NCBI GenBank assembly: GCA_007693845.1
Contig: RECV01000135.1
Location: 1 to 36,211, forward strand
Direction: 5' to 3'
DNA length: 36,211 nucleotides
DNA from: Phycisphaerales bacterium
GTDB lineage: Bacteria; Planctomycetota; Phycisphaerae; Phycisphaerales; SM1A02
Shown: piece by piece, positions 9,719-17,698 of the stretch
Layout of the letters: the number at the start of each line of letters is the position of its first letter
Numbering within the stretch: the stretch's first letter is position 1
Made by a program: the position numbers and the translations under genes
Notes under the pieces: generated by a model
The model's database searches: none
What the model saw: only the letters and a program-made list of their open reading frames with translations
What the model was told of the DNA's origin: nothing

Positions 9719-11185
9719 TCACTCGGCATCGGACCGAGCGGCCGGCTCTTCCTCCCGCTTTCGACTTTCTTGCTCACCCTCAGGTGAGGCCTCTGAGGGT
9801 GAAGCGGGTGCTTCGCCCTCGTGTTCTGCATCTTCGGACGCCGCCTTGGCGGTGCGCTCGCCTCCACCGAGGATGGATGCAGCGATGGAATCGGATTCGG
9901 GATCGGCTTCGACCGAATCGCCGCCGCCGAGGATCGCGCTGCCAGCGGCGAGCTCCTCCTGACGGCGCTTCTCCGCCTCTTCCTTTTCCTTTTGCTGCTG
10001 TTCGGCGACGATTTTCGCCTTGGCAGAGCAGATCTCGACCACCTGCTGCGCCAGTGCGACGGGCATCTCCAGTTCCTCTTCGAGCACGCCCATGCCGACT
10101 TCTTCGATGTCGAAGACGCTGATCATGCCGAGCGCGCCCATCCGGTCGAGCATTTCGTCGGTGATGCCTTCGATCGGCTTCAGGGTTTCTTCGAGGATCT
10201 CGAGCGACTTGGCGAACTCCGCCGGCGTGAGGATGTCAATATCCCAACCAGTGAGGCGAGCCGCGAGCCGGACATTCTGACCACGTCGGCCGATCGCCAG
10301 CGAAAGCTGATCCTCGCGGACAATGATCGTCGCGCGGCCGAGCTCAAAGCAGAGGGAAACTTCCTCGACCTCCGCGGGCTTCAGCGCGTTGGCGATCAGG
10401 ATCTGGCTTGATTCGTTCCAGCGGACGATGTCGATCTTCTCCCCGCCCAGTTCATCGACGATGTTGCGAATGCGGCTGCCGCGCACCCCGACGCAGGCGC
10501 CGACGGCATCGACCTTGGAGTCGATGGATGAGACGGCAATCTTCGTACGGAAACCGGCCTCACGGCTCATGGCCTTGATCTCGATGACGCGCTCCGCGAC
10601 CTCGGGCACTTCCGCTTCGAACAGCTTGCGGATGAAATCGGGATGACTGCGCGAGAGGACGATCTTGACCTGGTTGCCCGACTCGCGGACATCGAGAATG
10701 AGACATCGCACGCGGTCGCCCGGCTGGAACTGCTCGCTGGGGATCTGCTCGGACCGGGGCATGAACCCTTCAGCGCGATCGACCTGGACAATGAGCGCGC
10801 CGCCTTCATAGCGGTGTGCGGTGCCGGTGACAATCTCCCCCTGCCGCTTGGAGAATTCTTCCAGCAGTGAGTTTCGCTCGTCTTCCCGGAATCGCTGAAT
10901 CATGACCTGCTTGGCGGTCTGGGCGGGAATGCGCCCGAGCGTCGCCATCGGAATGATCTCCTGCGTCGGCTCGGCTCCCTCCTCATCGGGCTCATGATTG
11001 CGCCAGAGGGTGATTTCGCCGGTCAAGCGGTCCATCTTGCAGCCGAACGCTTCGGTATCGAGCGAGTTGAAGTGCTTGCGTGCCGCGCTGACCATGGCCT
11101 GCTCGAGGTCCTGAATGAGCAGGTCCCGATCGATGTTGCGGTCACGGGCGATGGAGTCGAGGATGCGAAGGGTTTCTGAATTCAT
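9719..11185 (-). CDS. nusA: Transcription termination/antitermination protein NusA
   Basis: This 488-residue factor binds RNA polymerase and nascent RNA to modulate pausing, termination and antitermination. It has the N-terminal polymerase-binding domain (ILDSIARDRNIDRDLLIQDLEQA), an S1 domain around GEIVTGTAHRYEGGALIVQV, and KH1/KH2 with GVRGSRIRNIVDELGGEKID and LAIGRRGQNVRLAARLTGWDI. A helical segment (EGITDEMLDRMGALGMISVF) then resembles one helix-hairpin-helix unit. The last 95 residues are a Glu/Ala/Ser-rich acidic tail with two SILGGG repeats (AILGGGD and SILGGGE) and no ordered domain. The start ATG has only a weak AGGA upstream. It is the first gene of the nusA-infB-rbfA string and has a long structured leader. 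Confidence 0.96.
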   Translation of the reverse strand: MNSETLRILDSIARDRNIDRDLLIQDLEQAMVSAARKHFNSLDTEAFGCKMDRLTGEITLWRNHEPDEEGAEPTQEIIPMATLGRIPAQTAKQVMIQRFREDERNSLLEEFSKRQGEIVTGTAHRYEGGALIVQVDRAEGFMPRSEQIPSEQFQPGDRVRCLILDVRESGNQVKIVLSRSHPDFIRKLFEAEVPEVAERVIEIKAMSREAGFRTKIAVSSIDSKVDAVGACVGVRGSRIRNIVDELGGEKIDIVRWNESSQILIANALKPAEVEEVSLCFELGRATIIVREDQLSLAIGRRGQNVRLAARLTGWDIDILTPAEFAKSLEILEETLKPIEGITDEMLDRMGALGMISVFDIEEVGMGVLEEELEMPVALAQQVVEICSAKAKIVAEQQQKEKEEAEKRRQEELAAGSAILGGGDSVEADPESDSIAASILGGGERTAKAASEDAEHEGEAPASPSEASPEGEQESRKREEEPAARSDAE

Positions 11186-11268
11186 GCGTGCCGATCCTGA
11201 GTTGTCGAGAAAAGTTGTTGAGTTGTCATGCCGCGAGGGGCGGCGAGAGCCGATTCCAAAACGACAAA

Positions 11269-11301
11269 GTCCACGAGAGCCGCTGATGGCTCCTCGTGGA
11301 C
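11269..11301 (-). terminator. Terminator-like hairpin inside the nusA leader
   Basis: On the minus strand GTCCACGA pairs with TCGTGGAC, and inside it GAGCC pairs with GGCTC across a six-base loop, with one unpaired base. This makes thirteen base pairs. Directly after it comes TTTGTCGTTTTGG, a T-rich tract typical of intrinsic terminators. It sits 84 bases before the nusA start, so it would act as an attenuator rather than an end-of-gene terminator. Confidence 0.55.
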
Positions 11302-11307
11302 CCGTAC

Positions 11308-11329
11308 CCGCGATGAAGGATCATCGCGG
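11308..11329 (-). repeat. Perfect 9-bp stem-loop in nusA leader
   Basis: CCGCGATGA and TCATCGCGG pair perfectly around a four-base loop (TCCT on the transcribed strand). It lies seven bases upstream of the terminator-like hairpin, so the two stems are stacked in series. A third stem (GACCTG/CAGGTC) is at 11335-11357. Confidence 0.6.
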
Positions 11330-11567
11330 CATCCGACCTGTCGCAAAGCTTCAGGTCAAGACGACCACCTTTCTGGACCTCTCCCGCCGGGATGGCTGAT
11401 CACCATCCGCCGGTTGGTCCGGTGGCCGCGGGCCTTGTGAGCCCAGCATTCGACATGACGGCGCTTAGTCGTCATGGCGGGTGGCTGGTTGAATGGCGAA
11501 AAGCTTCACCATGCGGCTCCAAACGAAGTAACAAAAGCGACCCTCGCTCGGGTCAATCCGAACAGAC

Positions 11568-11596
11568 ACAATAGACCCCACATGAGGCCATGTCAA
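11568..11596 (-). promoter_or_regulatory. Sigma-70 type promoter for nusA
   Basis: On the minus strand a perfect -35 box TTGACA (11596-11591) is followed after exactly 17 bases by TATTGT (11573-11568), matching four of six bases of the TATAAT -10 consensus. The predicted transcription start is near 11561. The position, between fliM and nusA, means the nusA string can be expressed independently of fliM. Confidence 0.7.
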
Positions 11597-11669
11597 TCTG
11601 GAGAGGGTCGTGAGAGCGGCAACGCCGCCCTTAGCGAGCGCGGGCCGGCCGGAACGAGCTTGACCTCGC

Positions 11670-12686
11670 TCACACCCGATCACCCGCCTTAATGCGACGC
11701 TGAATCCGGACAGCCCGATGCCCTTTGAACTGGCCGATATGGCCGATGAACTTCGGCACGCCCTCAACTTCGAGGACGACCGGCGACACTGCGGGCTTTT
11801 CGGTCGTGATGATGTCCCCGACTTCCAGCGACCGCAGATCCTGCATCGAAATCGCGGTCTGGGCGAGGATCGCCCCCACGTCCAGCGCCGCATCGGAGAT
11901 CTGCCCGGCGATGTGGCGGCCCCAATGCGACTCTTCGCTGTGCTTGCCGGTCATGAACCAGTTCCGGGCGCTCAAGTCCTCGATCAGCGGCTCGATCACG
12001 TTGAACGGGATGCACAAGCTCATCGTCCCGGCCCGGTTGGTCATCTTGATCTCGAAGCCGATCACAACCACGACCTCGTTGGGCGGCACGATCTGCATGA
12101 TCTGAGGGTTGGACTCCATTTCGCCCAGTTTGAAGTCGATCTTGCGGACGCTCTCCCACGCCTCGGTCAGTGCCGCCATGCCGCGTTCGAGAATCTGCTT
12201 GATCAGCCGGGTCTCGATCATCGTCATCGCCCGCTGCGGGATGAACACATCGTGATTGGACCCGCCGAGCAGGCGGTCGATGATCGGGTAGATGATGAGC
12301 GGCGAGAGTTCCAGACAGAGCTGGCCGTCCAGCGGCGGGGCGTCCACAAGGTTGAAACTCGTCGGGTTGGGCAGGGACCCGATGAACTCGGAGTAGGTCA
12401 TCTGCTCCGCGTTGGCGACCCGGACCTCCACGATCGTGCGGAGAAAGCCGGAAAGCGAGGCCCCGTAGTTTCGCGCGAAGGATTCGTGCAGCGTCTGCAG
12501 GGCGCGCATCTGGTCTTTGCTGATGCGTTCCGGACGCTTGAAGTCATAGTCCTTGATTTCGACCTGTTCAAGGTCCCGGCGGAACCGGGAGAAAATCTGC
12601 ACATCCTCCCCGGCCTCTTCAACCTCGCCGGTCGAAACCGCGCTGAGCAGAGCGTCAATGTCAGATTGGTCAAGAACGTCGCTCAT
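11670..12686 (-). CDS. fliM: Flagellar motor switch protein FliM
   Basis: This 338-residue C-ring protein binds CheY-P and helps set rotation direction. The extreme N-terminus has the CheY-P binding peptide pattern (LDQSDIDALLSA, residues 5-16). The middle domain has RISKDQMRALQTLHESFARN, then the Gly-rich loop DRLLGGS. The C-terminal 80 residues form the surface-presentation (SpoA/FliN-like) domain with LRSLEVGDIITTEKP and a KFIGHIGQFKGHRAVRI ending. Length is typical (about 330). It stands apart from the large flagellar operon, with no fliN or fliL beside it. Its neighbours are dsbD-like (divergent) and nusA (downstream, same strand). The rest of the switch is presumably elsewhere, except fliG at 23993. 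Confidence 0.96.
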   Translation of the reverse strand: MSDVLDQSDIDALLSAVSTGEVEEAGEDVQIFSRFRRDLEQVEIKDYDFKRPERISKDQMRALQTLHESFARNYGASLSGFLRTIVEVRVANAEQMTYSEFIGSLPNPTSFNLVDAPPLDGQLCLELSPLIIYPIIDRLLGGSNHDVFIPQRAMTMIETRLIKQILERGMAALTEAWESVRKIDFKLGEMESNPQIMQIVPPNEVVVVIGFEIKMTNRAGTMSLCIPFNVIEPLIEDLSARNWFMTGKHSEESHWGRHIAGQISDAALDVGAILAQTAISMQDLRSLEVGDIITTEKPAVSPVVLEVEGVPKFIGHIGQFKGHRAVRIQRRIKAGDRV

Positions 12687-12795
12687 GCCGGGGAGAATCG
12701 CTCCGAAAGGCGAAAGGAAGGGAATGAATCGGCCGTTCGGGGCGTTCTCATTCCTGAAAGGTCGGCCTGACCGGATCGAGCCTTGCGTGAGACGG

Positions 12796-12809
12796 GCAAC
12801 CGGGCGTCC
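12796..12809 (-). promoter_or_regulatory. Possible weak sigma-54 promoter for fliM
   Basis: On the minus strand GGACGCCCGGTTGC has the GG and GC dinucleotides with the required ten-base spacing and a TTGC -12 box. The -24 box departs from GGCACG. A start near 12784 would give a leader of about 98 bases to fliM. No enhancer dyad like the one upstream of flgB was seen nearby, so this is tentative. Confidence 0.25.
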
Positions 12810-12931
12810 GGCTGATGCTTCAGGCCCGAACTGCCGATCTCATTGGGTGTTATCGGAGGATTTCGACTGCCCGCTTGAGTCCGTACGATCAGTCCCGGAT
12901 GATACTGTTCTCAACTTCCAGTCCGATCGCC

Positions 12932-12948
12932 CGGATCGTCCCGATCCG
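12932..12948. repeat. 17-bp inverted repeat upstream of dsbD-like gene
   Basis: CGGATCG and CGATCCG are perfect inverted arms around TCC. The centre is 79 bases before the preferred dsbD-like start. It could be an operator or an mRNA hairpin; there is no T tract for a terminator on either strand. Confidence 0.35.
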
Positions 12949-13018
12949 CGACGATCTCCCCGACGCTCGATTTTCACCCCCACCACGACAGATTTCTGCA
13001 GCCCTGAGTAGCCGCTCC

Positions 13019-15088
13019 ATGATCCGAGAAATTCTGAAAGCTCCCGACGCTCACCAGCTGAAGAAGCCACATGCCGTCATCCGCGGATTGCTGGCGTGCC
13101 TGTTCATCGCCCTGCTCACCGCACCGGCGATGGCTCAGTTTCCCGGCTCCCCGGGGGGTCAGCGCGGCGGGCCGCCCCCGCAGGCCGAGCGGGTCAAAGC
13201 GGAACTCGTCCTGAAGGAAGGCGTGGCGCGACCCGGTGAGCGCGTCCACTTGGGCGTGATTCTCACGATGCAGCCGAACTGGAAGATCCAGGCCGGCCTT
13301 GGCTCCGGCGATGTTGAAGACCCGTACATTCCCACGCGATTCGAACTGACCCTGCCGGATGGATGGACCGAGCACCCGGTCCATTGGCCTGAAGCCAGCA
13401 CCTTCACGCTGGAGATCGGCGACTTCAAGGAAACGCTCAAGGGATATCTCGACACGACCCTGGCCGCGATCCCGCTGGACATCCCCGAGGATGCTGAGCC
13501 GGCCGAGTACTCGATTGAAGCAAAAGTTCATTACCAGGCATGCGACGACACGCAATGCCTGATGCCCACCTCGACCAATGTGAAGATGACGGTCCGGGTG
13601 GTTGCGGAGGATTGGACGGGTGAAGTCACCGCCATTGACGACGATGTCCGCGCGATGTTCGACCACGCCCTGTCGCGGACGGCATATGACGCAGATGCAG
13701 ACGATGTAGAAGATGATGCAAGCGATAAACAGCCCGTCGCGACCGAAGCGACCGGGCCGACGTTCTTCGGCTGGCGGGTGCCGAGTCTGGGCGGTGTGGG
13801 TGGTGTGATGCTGCTCGCGCTCTTTGCCGCGATCGGCGGCTTTGTCTTGAACCTCACACCCTGCGTGCTGCCGGTCATCCCGATCAAGGTCATGACGATC
13901 ATGCAGCACGCCAACAAGCCGGGCAAGAATCTGGTTCTCGGCACATGGATGGCGCTGGGGGTGATCGCCTTCTGGGTCGGCATCGGCCTGCCCGTGGCGC
14001 TCTTTGCGGGGATCACCGATCCATCGCGACTCTTCGGCATCTGGTGGCTGACGATGGGAATCGGCCTCCTGATCGCCTTCATGGGTATCGGGATCATGGG
14101 GATGTTCACGATCCAGTTGCCCCAGTCGGCCTACGCGATCAACCCCAAGGCCGATACGGCGTGGGGGTCGTTCCTCTTCGGCATCATGACCGCGATCCTC
14201 GGCCTGCCGTGTTTCGGCTTCGTGGCCGGCGCCCTGTTGGCGGGGGCGGCGACCATGCCGGCCTCGACGATCATGATCATCTTCACCTCGCTCGGGATCG
14301 GCATGGCGCTGCCGTACTTCGTCCTCTCAGCCAAACCGTCGCTGGTGGAGAAACTGCCTCGCACCGGACCGGCCAGCGAACTGGTGAAGCAGGTCATGGG
14401 GCTGCTGCTGCTCGCTGCCGCGGCCTACTTCATCGGCTCGGGCATGATCGCGCTGGTAAATGATGCGCCGTACCTTGCGCGTCAACTGCACTGGTGGGCC
14501 GTCGCGCTCTTCGCTGCTGTCTCCGGACTCTGGCTGATCGTTCGGACCTTCCAGATATCCTCGAACCTCGGGCCGCGGGTCAGCTTTTCGGTCATCGGCC
14601 TGATCATTGCGGGGGCGGCCGTTGTGTACGCATCGAACTCAACACTGAATGCTCGCTCAAACTGGGAAGCGCGTCAGGCGGCACTCGCCGACGCGGACGG
14701 GACCGGGTACGTCACGGGCTATTGGAACGATTACACCCCCAGCGTCTTTGAACAGGCGCGCAATGACGACAGAATCATTCTGCTCGACTTCACCGCCGAA
14801 TGGTGCATCAACTGCAAGGCGCTGAAGGCCGCCGTCCTCGATCGGGATCCGGTGCGCAGTCAGTTGGCCGAGCCGGATGTCGTCAAGTTCACCGTCGATC
14901 TCACCAGCACGCGCGCACAGGGTTGGGAGTTCCTGAATGAACTCGGCCACACCGGAATCCCGCTGCTGGTGATCTACACGCCCGGCAAGGAACAGCCGTG
15001 GGAATCCAACGCCTACACCTCGCAGCAGGTCATGGCCGCATTGGAACAGGCCCGAACGCATCGGGACGACACACTGGCGCAACGATAA
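13019..15088 (+). CDS. dsbD: DsbD-type thiol:disulfide interchange protein
   Basis: DsbD carries electrons from cytosolic thioredoxin across the inner membrane to periplasmic thiol proteins. The ATG at 13019 gives 689 residues with a signal peptide (hydrophobic stretch 22-36, cut after AMA-Q). The periplasmic N-domain has Cys175 and Cys180 in QACDDTQC, matching the DsbD alpha-domain pair. The membrane domain holds LNLTPCVLPVIPIKV (Cys282) and LGLPCFGFVAGALLAGA (Cys398), the redox pair of the CcdA/DsbD core, with about eight helices between 257 and 538. The C-terminal thioredoxin-like domain has TAEWCINCKALK (Cys596, Cys599). All six key cysteines are present. It is the only large plus-strand gene. 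Its role here could be cytochrome c maturation or disulfide repair; context does not decide. Confidence 0.93.
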   Translation: MIREILKAPDAHQLKKPHAVIRGLLACLFIALLTAPAMAQFPGSPGGQRGGPPPQAERVKAELVLKEGVARPGERVHLGVILTMQPNWKIQAGLGSGDVEDPYIPTRFELTLPDGWTEHPVHWPEASTFTLEIGDFKETLKGYLDTTLAAIPLDIPEDAEPAEYSIEAKVHYQACDDTQCLMPTSTNVKMTVRVVAEDWTGEVTAIDDDVRAMFDHALSRTAYDADADDVEDDASDKQPVATEATGPTFFGWRVPSLGGVGGVMLLALFAAIGGFVLNLTPCVLPVIPIKVMTIMQHANKPGKNLVLGTWMALGVIAFWVGIGLPVALFAGITDPSRLFGIWWLTMGIGLLIAFMGIGIMGMFTIQLPQSAYAINPKADTAWGSFLFGIMTAILGLPCFGFVAGALLAGAATMPASTIMIIFTSLGIGMALPYFVLSAKPSLVEKLPRTGPASELVKQVMGLLLLAAAAYFIGSGMIALVNDAPYLARQLHWWAVALFAAVSGLWLIVRTFQISSNLGPRVSFSVIGLIIAGAAVVYASNSTLNARSNWEARQAALADADGTGYVTGYWNDYTPSVFEQARNDDRIILLDFTAEWCINCKALKAAVLDRDPVRSQLAEPDVVKFTVDLTSTRAQGWEFLNELGHTGIPLLVIYTPGKEQPWESNAYTSQQVMAALEQARTHRDDTLAQR

Positions 15089-15139
15089 TCCCCAGCGGCG
15101 TACGTTGCGTTGGATCGACCACTGTCCCCTGCCCAGCAC

Positions 15140-15484
15140 TCAAGATGAAGGCTTCGCCGGGTATTGACCGCGCACCTCACCGGTGCGCCGGGCGTACTGC
15201 AGACCGCGCTCCGGCGGGAAACGTTTCAGCCCCTCCTCACGCAGGCGCGGTGCGTGGTCGCGTTCGTAGGCAGCAAAGGATGCCTTGTCCTTGAAGTGAT
15301 ACCGCACTTCGCACACGATGAACTGGTGTTCACCCGCCGGATCGGGCTCGAACCGGATCACTTCCGCATCAAGCGCCCCGGCCTCGCAGACATCACGCAG
15401 GTGCTCATCGTTCAGCCAGGCGATCCACTCATCAGCGACGGCGGCCTCGGTGAAAGTGCACGTGACGGTGTACGAATAGCTCAT
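15140..15484 (-). CDS. DUF4286-like small protein
   Basis: This protein has 114 residues from the ATG at 15484 (MSYSYTVTCTF); an upstream in-frame start at 15511 is less likely. It has a compact alpha-beta layout: a beta strand, WIAWLNDEHLRDVCEAGALDAEVIRF, FIVCEVRYHF, then FAAYERDHAPRLREEGLKRFP. That matches DUF4286, a dimeric alpha/beta-barrel-like family of unknown function related in fold to antibiotic monooxygenase-like proteins. No catalytic residues can be assigned. It converges with dsbD-like (51-base gap). A short dyad TGAAC-N9-GTTCA lies just before the start. Confidence 0.65.
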   Translation of the reverse strand: MSYSYTVTCTFTEAAVADEWIAWLNDEHLRDVCEAGALDAEVIRFEPDPAGEHQFIVCEVRYHFKDKASFAAYERDHAPRLREEGLKRFPPERGLQYARRTGEVRGQYPAKPSS

Positions 15485-15540
15485 GCGGGAAGGATACACG
15501 GTGAACGACACACATGTTCATCCGGGTGAGAACAATCAAT

Positions 15541-15568
15541 GCCCGGGGGTGCGCATGGAGACCCGGGC
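15541..15568 (-). terminator. Possible terminator after the flagellar operon
   Basis: GCCCGGG and CCCGGGC form a perfect seven-pair GC-rich stem around a 14-base loop. On the minus strand it is followed by ATTGATTGTTCT. The hairpin lies 59 bases after the flbD stop and upstream of the DUF4286-like gene. The T tract is interrupted, so strength is uncertain. Confidence 0.45.
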
Positions 15569-15626
15569 CTTCCTCCCGTTGGTCGTCAGGCCCGGCTTCG
15601 CGTGGCGTGGATGATGGATGATCGTT

Positions 15627-15824
15627 TCAGGTGCGCGGCATCATCTGACGCAGGTGTCGCCCGTATTCGATGCACTTCTCGATGATCTCGTGCATTTCCT
15701 CCTGAACCAGCACGGTCTCACCGTTGATCAGCTTGATCGTGGTATCAGGATTCTGCTCCACGCTGCGGATCAGGTCCGCATTGAGGACGATCGGTTTCCC
15801 GTTGAGTCGTGTGACAGGAATCAT
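15627..15824 (-). CDS. flbD: FlbD family flagellar protein
   Basis: This 65-residue protein begins MIPVTRLNGKPIVLNADLI and continues SVEQNPDTTIKLINGETVLVQE, the full pattern of the short FlbD family found after flgE in many bacteria. This is the small FlbD family, not the NtrC-like FlbD of Caulobacter. Its function is not established; it is a soluble companion of hook and motor genes. It is the last gene of the operon, 51 bases after flgE. The motA/motB pair that often follows is missing. Confidence 0.93.
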   Translation of the reverse strand: MIPVTRLNGKPIVLNADLIRSVEQNPDTTIKLINGETVLVQEEMHEIIEKCIEYGRHLRQMMPRT

Positions 15825-15875
15825 GGCGCAGCCGTTACAAAGTTGAGCGAATCAAACTCGGGTCGTGGTTGTTGC

Positions 15876-17654
15876 TTACCGGCCCAGCACCAGGAGCTGC
15901 TGGATCAGTTCGTTCGTGGTGGTGATGACCCGGCTGGACGCGGAATAGCCGGTCGATGCGAGGATCATGTTGATGAACTCCTGCGAGAGGTCGACGTTCG
16001 ACAGTTCCAGCGCGCCGCCGACCACCCGCCCCGTGCCGAACTCGGTGGGTTTGGTCACGAGCGGCGTGCCGGAGTTCGGGCCGGCGGTGAAGAGATTGTT
16101 CCCAGCGTCGACGAGCCCTTCCGGGTTGGAGAAGTTGGCGAGCGCGATCTGCCCGATGGTGCGCGTCAGGCCGTTGGTGAACGCGCCGCTGATCACGCCG
16201 TCGTTGCCGATGGAGAAGTTGCTCAACGTGCCGATCGGCGAGCCGTCCTGATAGACGGCCGCGAGATTGCTGCCCTTGTCGGTCAGTGCCGAGATGGCAT
16301 CCGTCCCCGAGTCAAAGTCCATGGTGACCGTGAGCGGGCTGACCGCACCGTTCTGGCGAATGATGGAGAACGAGTCATTTGACGCTTCAACGTATTTGCC
16401 GTTGGCGTCAAAGTTGACGATCCCCATGCCGACAATGCGGTTGAGCGCATCATTGTCTTTCGATTCAGCGATGTATTTCCACGTTGTACCCGCACCGTCT
16501 TCCGCATCCTTGAGGACGAACGTCAGGTCCACAGTCAGAGGCGTGCCGAGCGAATCGTACACAATGAAGCTGGTACGGACCGATTCGCCGTCCGCCTCAC
16601 CGCTCTTGCTCATGACGAACGGCTGGCTGATCGCGTTGCCGGAGTCACTCGAGGCGACGAAGGATGCGGTCTGCATGTTGAGATCCTGGACCTTGCCCTC
16701 GTTGCCGGTGATGACGATCTGACCGTCCGCGTTGATCTCAATACCGCCGCCGAGGTTGAAACCGTTGACATCGGTGCTGGTAAGCCCGAGGACATCTTCC
16801 AGAAACTCGATGTAATCATTCATATTCGTTCCGAAACCATCGACGCCGCGGTCAGCGGCGGTGGCGGCGTCCATGAAACCGAAGGTGAACTTGCCGAGGT
16901 CCTTGCCGCCCTTTTCGATGCCGGAGATGGTGATGATGGTGTTCTCGCCGCCTTCGATGGCCTGGAACACGCCGCCCGCTCCGTTGTCGATCCACAAGCT
17001 GTTTGCTGGATCGGTCAGGTCTTCCGTGCCGTCCATCTCTGTACCCGGAGTCAGCGTGTCGGTGGTGAACATGGCGCGGGCGTTGTGGATTGATCCGCTC
17101 GTGGGCAGTGGGCCGGAGGCGTTCAGGTTGCCGTTGAACACCACACTGCGCGACGCTTCGGCGAGAGTGAGCGTTCCGAGCGGTATGTTCAGATCGACCA
17201 GTTCACCGTCCACGACCTGGAACTGATCATCAACCGTGAATCCCTGCACCTTGCTTCCAGTGATGGTCACCAGGTCATTGGCTTCGTTGCGCTGAAAGGA
17301 GCCGGCGCGGGTGTAGAACTGTTCGTTGCCGTTCCGGACGATGAAGAACCCGTCCCCCTCGATGGCGATGTCCGTCAGCACGCCGGTCGCGCTGATGGCG
17401 CCGTTGGAAAAGCTGCGTTGCGTGCCGGCAACCGTGGTGCCGAGGCCGACCTGGCCGGGATTCGTGCCGCCGCTGAATTCGTTCGGCGAGGTGCCGAGCG
17501 AAAAGTTCCGACTGAACGTCGGCTGAAAGATCATGCGATTCGACTTGAATGCCGTCGTGTTGACGTTGGCGATGTTGTTGCCAATCACATCGAGCCGGCG
17601 TGAGTTGGCGGACAGTCCGGACAAGCCGGTGAACATGGAAGTCATGGAAGCCAT
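15876..17654 (-). CDS. flgE: Flagellar hook protein FlgE
   Basis: The hook subunit is exported by the flagellar type III system and polymerises outside the cell. The chosen ATG at 17654 has AAGGAG seven bases upstream; a TTG one codon earlier is in frame. The 592-residue protein has the D0 helix start SMFTGLSGLSANSRRLDVIGNNIANVNTTAFKS and the mirrored C-terminus ELSNVDLSQEFINMILASTGYSASSRVI. TDIAIEGDGFFIV marks the conserved FlgE/F/G core. The middle (about 170-450) is a long variable surface insert, so it is larger than the enteric FlgE of about 400 residues. It sits downstream of flgD and the TIGR02530-type gene, as expected for a hook module. Confidence 0.95.
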   Translation of the reverse strand: MASMTSMFTGLSGLSANSRRLDVIGNNIANVNTTAFKSNRMIFQPTFSRNFSLGTSPNEFSGGTNPGQVGLGTTVAGTQRSFSNGAISATGVLTDIAIEGDGFFIVRNGNEQFYTRAGSFQRNEANDLVTITGSKVQGFTVDDQFQVVDGELVDLNIPLGTLTLAEASRSVVFNGNLNASGPLPTSGSIHNARAMFTTDTLTPGTEMDGTEDLTDPANSLWIDNGAGGVFQAIEGGENTIITISGIEKGGKDLGKFTFGFMDAATAADRGVDGFGTNMNDYIEFLEDVLGLTSTDVNGFNLGGGIEINADGQIVITGNEGKVQDLNMQTASFVASSDSGNAISQPFVMSKSGEADGESVRTSFIVYDSLGTPLTVDLTFVLKDAEDGAGTTWKYIAESKDNDALNRIVGMGIVNFDANGKYVEASNDSFSIIRQNGAVSPLTVTMDFDSGTDAISALTDKGSNLAAVYQDGSPIGTLSNFSIGNDGVISGAFTNGLTRTIGQIALANFSNPEGLVDAGNNLFTAGPNSGTPLVTKPTEFGTGRVVGGALELSNVDLSQEFINMILASTGYSASSRVITTTNELIQQLLVLGR

Positions 17655-17698
17655 CAATGCACTCCTTCGAATGCGGGGTCAATCAGTCACTCAGTCGT

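Larger units (their letters stand above)
11186..11561 (-). ncRNA. Long structured 5' leader of nusA (candidate cis-regulatory RNA)
   Basis: About 375 bases separate the predicted transcription start (near 11561) from the nusA ATG, with no convincing gene between. Reading 5' to 3' on the minus strand, perfect or near-perfect hairpins occur at 11554-11539 (GACCC/GGGTC), 11476-11454 (CATGACG/CGTCATG), 11408-11390 (GGATGG/CCATCC), 11357-11335 (GACCTG/CAGGTC), 11329-11308 (nine pairs, TCCT loop) and 11301-11269 (thirteen pairs with one bulge, followed by T-rich sequence). A 16-codon frame, ATG 11406 to TGA 11356, could encode a leader peptide starting MVISHPGG, but its ribosome site is weak. The array ends in a terminator-like hairpin, so transcription attenuation of nusA-infB is a reasonable inference. 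I could not match it to a known riboswitch class. Confidence 0.5.
12687..13018. other. Intergenic region between divergent fliM and dsbD-like genes
   Basis: This 332-base stretch should hold both promoters. A weak sigma-54-like element for fliM and an inverted repeat near the dsbD side are listed separately. A possible plus-strand promoter for the dsbD-like gene, TTGAGT at 12875 and GATGAT at 12898 with 17-base spacing, is too weak to call. The dsbD-like frame is open through part of the region, with an in-frame ATG at 12899, but that extension lacks a signal peptide start. No RNA gene was seen. Confidence 0.5.

Noticed and set aside
11539-11554. GACCC/GGGTC hairpin followed by GCTTTTGTT as the fliM terminator
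   Set aside because: It lies downstream of the predicted nusA start and has only five pairs, so it is counted as part of the nusA leader instead.
11186-11561. tRNA, SRP RNA or RNase P RNA gene in the nusA upstream region
   Set aside because: Initiator tRNA often precedes rimP-nusA, but I found no TTCGA T-loop with acceptor pairing, nor the conserved core boxes of the other RNAs.
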